NCBI RefSeq assembly: GCF_039539445.1
Contig: NZ_BAABDD010000002.1
Coordinates: 248,001 to 312,000 of the forward strand
Length of the DNA stretch: 64,000 nucleotides
Reading direction: 5' to 3'
DNA from: Salinactinospora qingdaonensis
GTDB taxonomy: Bacteria; Actinomycetota; Actinomycetes; Streptosporangiales; Streptosporangiaceae
A program made the translations under genes and the position numbers. How positions within the stretch are numbered: the stretch's first letter is position 1; each line of letters opens with the position of its first letter. Shown here one piece after another: positions 44,879 to 52,795 of the stretch. The notes beneath the pieces are model-generated. The model saw only the letters and a list, made by a program, of their open reading frames with translations. It was not told where the DNA came from and did no database searches.

Positions 44879-45463
44879 CTAAAAACTCATGGGCCGGTAG
44901 CCGTTCTGCCGGGGGCAGATGTGGCCCTCCGGATCGAGTGGACGTCCGCACAGCGGGCAGTTGGGACGGCCGGCGGCCACCACCTTCATCGCGCGGTTGG
45001 CGAAGGCGCGCGCAGCCGCAGCGGTGAGGTGTACGCGCAGCACGTCACGGCTTTGCGGAGCTTCCTCAGCGAACACTTCGACCTCTTCGGCGTCGGTGTC
45101 CTCGCCCGCGCCCTCTTCGGTCTCTTCGACCTGCTGGGCCTCGACGATGACCCGTGCGGCTTCGGCGTCCCAGGCCAAGGCCAGGGTGCCGACCCGGAAG
45201 TCCTCCTCGATGGGTTGCTCCAAGGGAGCGTCGTCCATTGGTCCGGGGGTGAGAACGTCGCCGGCTTCCTCTCCGAACCGTTGCCGGACCTCCTCCAGCA
45301 GTTCCTCGATTCGCTCAGCGAGCGCTGCGACCTGTGCTTTTTCCAGGATGACACTGGTGATCCGACCGCTGCCGGTGGCCTGCAAGAAGAAGGTTCGCTC
45401 CCCCGGCTGACCGACAGTGCCGACCACGAATCGATCAGGGGGGTCGTATTGGAAGACGGGCAT
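44879..45463 (-). CDS. DUF3090 family protein with zinc-ribbon end
   Basis: Protein of 194 residues starting MPVFQYDPPDRFVVGTVGQPGERTF at ATG 45463, the standard opening of DUF3090. The middle has TSVILEKAQVAALAERIEELLEEV; an acidic stretch (EETEEGAGEDTDAEE) follows. The end holds a zinc-ribbon-like pair, CPLCGRPLDPEGHICP, a Cys-x2-Cys and His-x-Cys arrangement. Function unknown. It sits 24 bp after the phosphatase gene and 55 bp before the SCO1664-type gene, and the three are probably one transcript. Confidence 0.92.
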   Translation of the reverse strand: MPVFQYDPPDRFVVGTVGQPGERTFFLQATGSGRITSVILEKAQVAALAERIEELLEEVRQRFGEEAGDVLTPGPMDDAPLEQPIEEDFRVGTLALAWDAEAARVIVEAQQVEETEEGAGEDTDAEEVEVFAEEAPQSRDVLRVHLTAAAARAFANRAMKVVAAGRPNCPLCGRPLDPEGHICPRQNGYRPMSF

Positions 45464-45487
45464 GCCACAAACCCTAGAGGATCACAC

Positions 45488-46216
45488 TCACGCCCGCGAT
45501 TCGTCGACACCGGGACCGCCGGCGCCTCCGCCGACGACGGCGTCGTCAGAGCCCTGCGCGTCTTCGGCGGGCGGTTCGGGCACCAGGCCGGCCACGGAGC
45601 CGCCCACGTCGTTGCTGCGAAGCACGAACGAGCGGGTCTCGGTGTAGCGGATGGCGGTGATCGAGCAGGGGTCGGCCTGCAACCGCTGGAACTGGTCCAG
45701 GTGTAAACCGAGCGCGTCAGCGGTGATCGCCTTGATGACGTCACCGTGGCTGCACACGGCATAGACCGGGCGCTCGTGCTCGGTGAGCAGTCTCTCGTTG
45801 TAGGCGCGCACCCCCGCCACCGCGCGATGGGAGGTCTCGGCGAGGCTCTCGCCACCGGGGAAACGGGCGGCGCTAGGCTGGGCCTGCACCACCCGCCACA
45901 GCGGTTCTTGAGCCAACTCCTTGAGGGGACGACCGGTCCACTCGCCGTAATGGCACTCTCCGAAACGTTCGTCGACGGTGACCTCGCGCCCCCCGACGTT
46001 GACGTCGGCGATGGCCTGCGCCGTCTCGCGGCAGCGTTCCAGGGGACTGGAGATGATGGCGGCCAGCTCCACCTCGGCGAGCCGGTCCGCCAGGGTGGCC
46101 GCTTGGGTACGGCCTCGCTCGTCCAGGTGGATTCCAGGTGTCCACCCCGCCAGCGTCGCGCCGGTGACCTCGGTCATGCCGTGCCTGACCAGCAGTAGGG
46201 TGACCGTGGCGCTCAT
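45488..46216 (-). CDS. Histidine phosphatase family protein (phosphoglycerate-mutase-like)
   Basis: Protein of 242 residues from ATG 46216. It has the catalytic RHG motif in LLLVRHGMTE, IISSPLERCRETAQAI, ECHYGEWTGRPL and the second His in VCSHGDVIKAI, a complete phosphatase site. This actinobacterial subgroup always lies next to DUF3090 and SCO1664-type genes. The last 35 residues are a Gly/Ala/Asp-rich tail. The start overlaps the upstream membrane-protein gene by 4 bp (ATGA). The substrate is not known. Confidence 0.92.
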   Translation of the reverse strand: MSATVTLLLVRHGMTEVTGATLAGWTPGIHLDERGRTQAATLADRLAEVELAAIISSPLERCRETAQAIADVNVGGREVTVDERFGECHYGEWTGRPLKELAQEPLWRVVQAQPSAARFPGGESLAETSHRAVAGVRAYNERLLTEHERPVYAVCSHGDVIKAITADALGLHLDQFQRLQADPCSITAIRYTETRSFVLRSNDVGGSVAGLVPEPPAEDAQGSDDAVVGGGAGGPGVDESRA

Positions 46217-46797
46217 GCCCGCTTGACCTCCCGCAGCAGCTCGTTCCATAGAAAAGACGGCGTTCCCTCGGATTCCAGCCGTACCCGCACCCGCTCGATC
46301 ATGGCGCGCGTGGGCAGCCCGACGGCGGCCATGCCCGCCGCGGAGATAAGAGCTCCCAGCAGGAAGGGCAGCGGGCCGCGCGGTTGCAAGAACGAGGCGA
46401 CGACACCCAGCAGGGCCGCCGTCTCGCACAGCGTCAGGCGGGTGAGGACGACAATGCGCAGCCAGGTGACAGCGGTTCGCGCCGCGACGTGGGGGGACAG
46501 CGCCGGAGCCAGCGCGGGCACCGGGGGCACGGCTAGGGTCGCAGCGACCGTGGCAAGACCAAAGGCGGGCAGCGCCAGCGAAGCGGGGGCGACGGTAAAC
46601 GCCGGTTCGACGCTGAGAAAGACCGCCGCGGCCAAAAGCGGGAGCGACCCGGTCAGCGCTAGGGCGAACGTGCGTAGTGAGGCAAGCGTAGTGGTACGGC
46701 GGGTCAGCGAGGGGAAGTACCCGGGGTCAGCCTCAGCGCTGATGGGGTGGGAGCCGAGGCCGTCGCCCGGGTGGGGCCCCTCCGAGGGGTACGCCAT
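46213..46797 (-). CDS. Hypothetical membrane protein
   Basis: Protein of 194 residues starting at ATG 46797. Four hydrophobic segments are visible (about 40-65, 70-95, 105-140 and 145-160), with a cytoplasmic-looking C-terminus (MIERVRVRLESEGTPSFLWNELLREVKRA). I do not recognise a named domain. Its position between uppP and the phosphatase and its 4-bp overlap with the latter match the small membrane-protein gene seen in the equivalent mycobacterial region. Confidence 0.75.
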   Translation of the reverse strand: MAYPSEGPHPGDGLGSHPISAEADPGYFPSLTRRTTTLASLRTFALALTGSLPLLAAAVFLSVEPAFTVAPASLALPAFGLATVAATLAVPPVPALAPALSPHVAARTAVTWLRIVVLTRLTLCETAALLGVVASFLQPRGPLPFLLGALISAAGMAAVGLPTRAMIERVRVRLESEGTPSFLWNELLREVKRA

Positions 46798-46813
46798 GCC
46801 CGAACCTTAACAG

Positions 46814-46845
46814 CCGTCCGGTCGCCCGCGACCGCGACCGGACGG
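46814..46845 (-). terminator. Hairpin between uppP and the membrane-protein gene
   Basis: CCGTCCGGTCGC pairs perfectly with 46834-46845 around an 8-nt loop. It lies 24 bp after the leftward uppP stop and would end that transcript, so the following genes probably have their own promoter. Confidence 0.75.
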
Positions 46846-46868
46846 CCCCAGGGACCCCTACGCGCGGC

Positions 46869-47933
46869 TCACTGGACAGTGAAGCCCTGGTTGGGATCGG
46901 TCGGCTGCTCGCCGGTACCGGCCCCGGCGCCCCCACCGGTGTCGGGCTCGACAGGCTGGCCAAGACCGGGCTCGTCGGGGGAGGAGGAGACGGCGGCGGG
47001 GGAGGTCCCCGGCTGCGATGGGGAAACCTCCGGCTCTGGCGATGCGGAGGCTTCGGAGTCGACCTGCGAGGACTGTGCGGGCTCGGCGGTGACCTCCTCC
47101 AGTTGCGAGCCGGAGGTCGGGGCGAGCAGGCCAAAGCTGACCAAGGTGAGGATGAGGATTCCCAGCGCGATGCGGTAGTAGACGAAGGGCATGAAGCTGT
47201 TGGTCGAGATGAAGCGCATGAACCAGGCGATCACGGCATAGCCCACCACGAGGGCCACAGCGGTGCCGAGGAACGTCGCCCCCCAGCCCGCGTACTCGTT
47301 GCCGCCGATGTCGAACAGCTTGTAGAAGCCAGAGGCGAATACCGCCGGCATGGCGAGCAGGAAAGCGTACTCGGCGGCGGCCTCACGGCGGAAACCCAGC
47401 AGCATACCGCCGGTAACTGTGGCGCCGGAGCGGGAGACGCCGGGGATGAGCGCCAGCGTCTGGAAGAGACCGTAGACGATCCCTCGCCCGGCCGTAAGCT
47501 CGGTGAGCTCGCGGCGCTTGCGGGTGTAGCGGTCGGCCATGCCGAGGAACACGCCGAAGACGATCAGGGTGAGCGCGACGAGTCGCAGGTCACGGAAGAC
47601 GCTGTCGATCTGCTCTTCCAGGAGCAGGCCGGTCACACCGATGGGGATCGTGCCGATGATGACGTACCACCCCATGCGGGCGTTGATGTCACGCCGCAGT
47701 TCCTTGTTGACCAAGGATCGAAACCAGGTCGAGAGGATGCTCCAGACCTTGTTACGGAAGTAGACGAGCACGGCGAGCTCGGTGCCGATCTGGCTGACAG
47801 CGGTGAAGGCGGCGCCCGGGTCGGGCCAGCCGGCGAAGGCGGCGACGACTCTGAGGTGACCGCTTGAGGAGATCGGCAGAAACTCGGTCAACCCCTGGAC
47901 TATTCCAAGGATGAGGGCCTCTAGTAGGGACAC
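46869..47933 (-). CDS. uppP: Undecaprenyl-diphosphatase (BacA type) with long C-terminal tail
   Basis: Integral membrane enzyme of 354 residues from GTG 47933. It recycles undecaprenyl pyrophosphate to the monophosphate for peptidoglycan synthesis and contributes to bacitracin tolerance. Both active-site motifs are visible: GLTEFLPISSSGHL near residue 15 and PGVSRSGAT near residue 165, in a body with about eight hydrophobic segments that ends near residue 270. The last 80 or so residues (Ser, Glu, Pro, Gly-rich, with PTDPNQGFTVQ at the end) are an unusual disordered extension. The gene order with a phosphatase and DUF3090 gene is conserved in actinobacteria. Confidence 0.95.
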   Translation of the reverse strand: MSLLEALILGIVQGLTEFLPISSSGHLRVVAAFAGWPDPGAAFTAVSQIGTELAVLVYFRNKVWSILSTWFRSLVNKELRRDINARMGWYVIIGTIPIGVTGLLLEEQIDSVFRDLRLVALTLIVFGVFLGMADRYTRKRRELTELTAGRGIVYGLFQTLALIPGVSRSGATVTGGMLLGFRREAAAEYAFLLAMPAVFASGFYKLFDIGGNEYAGWGATFLGTAVALVVGYAVIAWFMRFISTNSFMPFVYYRIALGILILTLVSFGLLAPTSGSQLEEVTAEPAQSSQVDSEASASPEPEVSPSQPGTSPAAVSSSPDEPGLGQPVEPDTGGGAGAGTGEQPTDPNQGFTVQ

Positions 47934-48338
47934 GGCGGAATCGGCTCCTGGCTATTGGTTTCCGTGGCGACGGTGGCGCCTGGGAAGGGCCGCCGACGAG
48001 ATCCGAGGGTGTGGGGCTCGGGCGGCGAAGTCGGCTCCCAGTCAACCGGTCACCCCCTCCGGTGGCGCACTGGTGGGCAACGGAAGACGCCGGAAAGGGC
48101 TGGGCCTACCCGCTGCACTCGCTTCAGCGGCGAATCGGCGCGGAGGGGGACCCCGGCAGCTTACTCTGCTTGCGACCACGGTGCGGGCACGCTGGTTATA
48201 GCACGAGTATGGCCGGGCCGGCGCAGGCCAGAGAGTCCGAGGCCACGTCGACCGGTGACCTGCCGCCCGGTATACGCCACCACCCCGCCCTCGGCTGGTT
48301 CAGCCCGTACAAGGGTCCGAGCGGGTACTCTCCGCGCC
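47934..48338 (+). other. Divergent intergenic region with a leaderless-type promoter
   Basis: No gene is seen. A -10-like TACTCT (48326-48331) lies 7 nt before ATG 48339, and no ribosome site precedes that ATG. This is the pattern of leaderless transcripts in actinobacteria, where transcription starts at the A of ATG. The uppP promoter must lie nearer 47940. Confidence 0.5.
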
Positions 48339-49298
48339 ATGGAACAGCGAAGGCTCGGCGGGTCGGGGCTGTGGGTGTCACGGACCGCCTTAGGCACGAT
48401 GACCTGGGGAAAAGATGTCGAGGAGAGTGAAGCCGCCGACCAGTTGACCGCTTTTGTGGACGCCGGCGGAACCTTCATCGACACCGCCGATATCTACACG
48501 GGGGGCCAGAGCGAACGTATTGTCGGACGGCTATTGCGTACCGCCATACGTCGGGAAGATGTGATCCTCGCCACGAAGGTGGGGCATACTCCGGAGGGAA
48601 ACCGGCCGTTCGACACCTCACGTCGGCACCTGCTGGCCTCCTTGGAGGCCTCCCTGCGTCGACTCCAGGTCGATCACATCGACCTGTGGCAGCTCCACGT
48701 CTACGACCCCGGCACCCCGGCCGAGGAGACCCTCGCTGCCGCCGACGCGGCGGTGGCGGCGGGAAAGGTGCGCTATATCGGTGTCGGCCACCTCACCGGC
48801 TGGCAACTCGCCACCTACGCCACCTGGCAGCGCGCCGGCCAAGCGATGGGACGCTGCCCCATCGTGTCGACGGGAGCCGAGTACTCCCTCCTCAACCGCC
48901 GTGTCGAAGCCGACCTGTTGCCGGCCGCCGACGACTGCGGCGCCAGCGCCATCGCCTGGTCTCCGCTGGGACGCGGGGTGCTGACCGCCAAATACCGCAA
49001 CGGTGTCCCCAGCGATTCCCGCGCCGCACTGCCGCACATGGCACCCTACGTAGAGCCATATTTCGACGAGCGCAGTCGCGGCGTAGTGGAATCGGTGTGC
49101 ACCGCCGCCGAAGGGCTGGGAGTCTCTCCGCTGGCGGTGGCGCTGAGTTGGGTCCGCGACCAGCCCAATGTGGCCGCCACGACGGTCGGCCCGCGCACCG
49201 CCTCCCAACTGGGCGACATCCTGGCCGCCGAGAACGTCGTCTTGCCGCGTGAAATCCGGGAGGCGTTGCACGACGCCTCCGCCGCCCCCCTGCACTGA
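48339..49298 (+). CDS. Aldo/keto reductase
   Basis: NADPH-dependent reductase of 319 residues, beginning MEQRRLGGSGLWVSRTALGTM at ATG 48339, the usual start of the family. Catalytic residues of the tetrad are visible: Asp and Tyr in DTADIYTGGQSE, Lys in VILATKVG and His in LWQLHVYD. SRRHLLASLEASLRRL and AWSPLGRGVLTAKY are also typical. There is no ribosome site, and a -10-like box 7 nt upstream suggests a leaderless transcript. The frame extends open to 47955 but that part is not protein-like. Substrate unknown. Confidence 0.92.
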   Translation: MEQRRLGGSGLWVSRTALGTMTWGKDVEESEAADQLTAFVDAGGTFIDTADIYTGGQSERIVGRLLRTAIRREDVILATKVGHTPEGNRPFDTSRRHLLASLEASLRRLQVDHIDLWQLHVYDPGTPAEETLAAADAAVAAGKVRYIGVGHLTGWQLATYATWQRAGQAMGRCPIVSTGAEYSLLNRRVEADLLPAADDCGASAIAWSPLGRGVLTAKYRNGVPSDSRAALPHMAPYVEPYFDERSRGVVESVCTAAEGLGVSPLAVALSWVRDQPNVAATTVGPRTASQLGDILAAENVVLPREIREALHDASAAPLH

Positions 49299-49979
49299 GC
49301 CCACCCGAACCAGTCACGAGCATCGTGCGCACGGGAGACGGTCACGCCGCCCCCCGGCGCCTACCGCGTCCGCCGGGCGCGCTCAGCTCACCCCGGCCGG
49401 CCCCGGCCCCCGGCCGCTGGGGTGATCGATCTTCTCGCGGCGCAGCTCCCTGGCTTCGGCCATGGGAGCCGCTTCTTTGCATCTTGAGGGGGCAAGGCGC
49501 CAGCTTTGTACCGCACTCCGGATCGTCACCGCCGCCCCGGTCGCCCTCGCCGACCTGCTACGCCTGTCGACGGGGAGGCGGATGCGCGTGAGGATCGGGC
49601 CGAGGCCGCCGCGCGCTCCCGGCCACGCCCGCACCCTAAAAATCGGTCCCCGAGGAAGAGCGGACTGCCTAGCCGCACACCAGCGCCACCCCGCGCAAGC
49701 ACCCACCAACCAGCACCAGAAACCAGCGGGACCCCCGCTCCAACCGCAGGCAGGAAATCAACGCCGCGACCAGCCAGTGGCCCCGCAACCACCATCGCGG
49801 TGACGCCGCGGCTGCACCGTCGCCCACGGTGGCCCCACCGCGCACGCTGAGGCACGCCCAGCCCGGTTCACTGCCCGACCGTGGTGCCGCTGTTCTCGCT
49901 AAGCTCGCTGCGAAAGCGGCATCGGCCCCGCCCGCCGGGACGCGGTGCCCCGTACCACCATCAGAAGGGATTCGCTGCT
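49299..49979. other. Intergenic region, no gene seen
   Basis: About 680 bases without a convincing gene. A 109-residue leftward frame (49526-49855) and rightward frames over the same DNA lack ribosome sites and look random. The end of the stretch contains the CAGAAGGGA ribosome site of the next gene. Confidence 0.5.
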
Positions 49980-51794
49980 GTGCCCGAGGTGTCGCCGCAT
50001 CCGTCCCCCGCGCCCGCGGCGGAGTCCGGGAGTGCCGCCGTCACGCAGGCGAGCGCCGCGCTGGCCCGTATGGGCGCCCCGGAGCACCTCGCGCGAGCGC
50101 TGGTGGCGGCATTGGGCTCTACCGCCGCCGAACAGATCACCGAGAACCCGTGGCTGCTGCTGAAACTGTCCACGGTCACGGTGGAACAGGCCGACTATTG
50201 CGCCCGCCAACTGCTGGGGGCACAGGCTTCTCCCGATGACGCTCGGCGGGGCCGAGCGCTGGTGGAGCGGGCCATACGCCAGGAGGTGCGTGCGGGCCAC
50301 ACCGCTGTCGAAGAGCGGCAGCTCGAACGGGCACTGCGCTCTCAGGGGGTCCGCGATCCCAAGACCGCGCTGGCAGCCTCCCAAGAGGCCGAGGAGATCG
50401 TCGCCTTCGAAACGCTCGACGGGGATGAGGACGAGTTCGCGGAGGGCGAGGCTGCCGACCTGCCCGAGCCGGAAGTGGTGCTGGCCCCAGCCGAACTTGG
50501 GGCCGCTGAGCAGCGGTTGGGTGAAGGGCTGGCGCGGCTGGCAGCCACCAGCGAGCCGATCGTCGACGCCGCCACAGCAGCCGAGATCGTCCAAGCGCGA
50601 GCCGAGCACCTGGGGCGTCACGTCGCTGCGGCGACAGCCGCTGCCGTGGTCACCGTCGCGCTGCGCGGAGTGTGCGTGTTGGAACACGGGGCCGGCTGTG
50701 ACGCGGCGATCATCGACACGTTGGCCTGCTGTGCCGGTATCGCCCACGAGAGCGAGCTGGGCGCCACCGTCGCCTGCCCCACCGCCAGCGCAGCCGCCGC
50801 ACTGCGGGCACGCCTAGCGGCTGCCGGGGCGGGCGGCGGCATTGACGTCGTCTCCCTCGCCGAGCTGCTCGGCTCGCCCGGCACGGGCGCGCCCGAGACG
50901 CCGGGGGCGGGCTCGCCGGCACCGGCCGCGGGCCTCGTGATCGTGACCGACGCCATGGCGCTGGACGTGCTCCGCGCCACCGAACTCGTCGACACCTGCG
51001 GCGACGGCACCCACCTGGTGCTGCTCGCCGATCCGTGCCAGGCACCGTCGGTGGGTCCGGGGCAGGTGGTCAGTGACGTGATCACCTCTCGTGCGGTGGC
51101 GGTGGCCCGGCTCCCCGAGGATGCCGCTCCCGGGCCCGTGGCCAGGCTGGCCTCGACGGTGGCGGCCGGGGAGCTCGCTGCGGTGGACGCCCCTGGCCGC
51201 GAGGTTGTGACGGTGCCGGCCCAGTCGGCTGCCGAGGCCGCGCACCGCGCCCTGCAACTGATCACCGACTCCATCCCGCGGGCCCTGGAGATCCCGGCCC
51301 ACGACGTCCAGCTCATCACTGCCACTAATGGCGGCGAGGCCGGGGCCCAAGCGCTCAACACCGCCTGTAAGACCCATCTCAACCCCGGTCCGGGCGCCCA
51401 CGGCGGGTTCGACGCCGGCGACCGGGTCCTGTTGACCCGCCGGGGGCCGGGGCACGCAGCGGGCGAGGTCGGCTGGCTACGGGAGATCACCGAGGCGGGA
51501 GGCGTGGTCGAACTGCGCGACGGCACGCGGGTCACGGTGGCCGACCCGGGGGGCCTGCGGCACGGGTGGGCCGTCACGGTCGCTGCCGCCCATGGCGGGA
51601 GCTGGCCCGCTGTGGTCGCCGTCTTCCCACCTGAGACCAAGGGATCGCGCCCGCAGGTCTACACCGCCTTGACCCGGCCCCAACGACACCTCTCCCTCAT
51701 CGACGCCACCGGCGGGGAGTTGGCGCGCGCGGTGGGCGAGGTGGCGACGATCCCACGGCGGACCCGCCTCGTCGACGCGCTGCGGACGGCGTGA
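49980..51794 (+). CDS. RecD2-like protein with helix-hairpin-helix region and degenerate ATPase motifs
   Basis: Protein of 604 residues; GTG 49980 follows CAGAAGGGA. The N-terminal part (ALGSTAAEQITENPWLLLKL) resembles the helix-hairpin-helix lead-in of RecD2 helicases. The next domain aligns with a superfamily 1 ATPase core, but the Walker A loop is GAGCDAA (about residue 237) instead of G-x-GKT, Walker B is IVTDAMALDV where RecD2 has VDE, and the HKSQG-type motif is AAAHGGSW. The last motif, YTALTRPQRHLSLI (about 560), is intact, as is the fold around GDRVLLTR. So the protein should not hydrolyse ATP, yet keeps the DNA-helicase fold. It may act as a structural or regulatory DNA-binding protein. 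The role is unknown. Confidence 0.8.
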   Translation: MPEVSPHPSPAPAAESGSAAVTQASAALARMGAPEHLARALVAALGSTAAEQITENPWLLLKLSTVTVEQADYCARQLLGAQASPDDARRGRALVERAIRQEVRAGHTAVEERQLERALRSQGVRDPKTALAASQEAEEIVAFETLDGDEDEFAEGEAADLPEPEVVLAPAELGAAEQRLGEGLARLAATSEPIVDAATAAEIVQARAEHLGRHVAAATAAAVVTVALRGVCVLEHGAGCDAAIIDTLACCAGIAHESELGATVACPTASAAAALRARLAAAGAGGGIDVVSLAELLGSPGTGAPETPGAGSPAPAAGLVIVTDAMALDVLRATELVDTCGDGTHLVLLADPCQAPSVGPGQVVSDVITSRAVAVARLPEDAAPGPVARLASTVAAGELAAVDAPGREVVTVPAQSAAEAAHRALQLITDSIPRALEIPAHDVQLITATNGGEAGAQALNTACKTHLNPGPGAHGGFDAGDRVLLTRRGPGHAAGEVGWLREITEAGGVVELRDGTRVTVADPGGLRHGWAVTVAAAHGGSWPAVVAVFPPETKGSRPQVYTALTRPQRHLSLIDATGGELARAVGEVATIPRRTRLVDALRTA

Positions 51795-51826
51795 GGCTCC
51801 GGTCACCGCCGCTAGGTTCTGTGGTG

Positions 51827-51918
51827 CGAACGGCTGGAGTGGGGGCTGTGGAGGTGTTCTTCGTTGGCTCGTGCCTTGATCGCTGCGCGATCTCGCCGTC
51901 CCCCAAAAACAGAACCCA
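51827..51918 (+). repeat. Dispersed intergenic repeat, copy C
   Basis: Copy C reads GGAGGTGTTCTTCGTTGGCTC, then GTGCCTTGATCGCTGCGCGA and a tail CCCCCAAAAACAGAACCC that skips the middle part present in A and B. Stem: GATCGC-TGC-GCGATC, perfect. It lies 33 bp after the RecD2-like gene. The remaining bases up to 52190 hold no gene I can support. Confidence 0.8.
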
Positions 51919-52190
51919 GCCGCAGCCGGGACGGCACCCCACACGGGCCCGCAGCCGAAGTCCCCCTTCCCGCTGCCTTTCCGCCGCGTTGGCCGCCTGC
52001 GGTGGGGCCGGGCCGCCCGCGCTGGCTGCCAGTAAACCTCTGCGCCGCGGCGCACGTCTCCCTCAGGTACCACCGGCAGGAGCGGCGTCACACGTGTCGC
52101 CCCGGCCATGAGCACGACCGGGACGGCGAGGCCGCAAGGACTCGGTTGGCGCCGGTCGTCGCCCGAGCGTTGAAGGAGCGTCGGGAGCCA

Positions 52191-52421
52191 ATGGTGATCG
52201 CAAGACTGCGCGCACGGGCGCGGCGGGCCTGGAGTAAGGCCACAGCCCGGTTGAGCAGCGCCTCGGTGTGGGAACCGGCGGCCTATTGGCTGCTGTACGT
52301 GGTGGCCGTCACGGCTGTACTGCTGCACTGGCGCATGGGTAACCATCTGCTCGCGGTGGGGTGCGCGGTGGCCGTGCTGGTGAGTGTGCGGTTGATCATC
52401 GGTCTCCGCTCGCCCGCCTAA
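52191..52421 (+). CDS. Small two-helix membrane protein
   Basis: Predicted protein of 76 residues. ATG 52191 has GAAGGAGCG and GGGAG upstream. The first 25 residues are Arg/Ala-rich and basic (RLRARARRAWSKATARL), the remainder forms two hydrophobic segments (AAYWLLYVVAVTAVLLHW and LLAVGCAVAVLVSVRLIIG). No family recognised. The frame is open upstream through the repeat to 51864, but that part is not protein-like. Confidence 0.6.
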   Translation: MVIARLRARARRAWSKATARLSSASVWEPAAYWLLYVVAVTAVLLHWRMGNHLLAVGCAVAVLVSVRLIIGLRSPA

Positions 52422-52782
52422 AGATCACGGCCGGCAAGTTCGGGGGGAGGTGCCGGTGTCGTGGCGGTGGGGCACCGGCCAGCCGATCCCGTCACCCTCA
52501 CGGGCACAGCGCTTTCCCCCAGGTTCGGCTGTTCGCGCCAGTCGTTACGCTCCGAGGCGTGCCTGCGCCGGCCGAGCGCGAGTCCACGTGGCCGCCGGCG
52601 GAAACGTCGGTAGCCGCGCCCTACGTGTGGTCTCGGGGCGCCACGCCGCGCGGCGGCACATTCCAACCCGGCATGCCCGCCGGGGGTGTAGCCGCGAGGA
52701 GGGGAGGCTCTCTCCCGCAGCAGCGTCGACATCACAGGTCCGCAGCGGGCCCCGGCGAACCGTTTCTGCCGAGATGGCGGGA

Positions 52783-52788
52783 TAGTCT
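52783..52788 (+). promoter_or_regulatory. Leaderless-type -10 box before mshC
   Basis: TAGTCT lies 7 nt before ATG 52796 with no ribosome site in between. The same 7-nt spacing occurs at the aldo/keto reductase (TACTCT before ATG 48339). The region 52422-52782 holds no gene I can support. Confidence 0.5.
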
Positions 52789-52795
52789 CTGGATT

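Noticed and set aside
49526..49855. 109-residue leftward frame
   Set aside because: No ribosome site, and overlapping frames in all directions are equally open.
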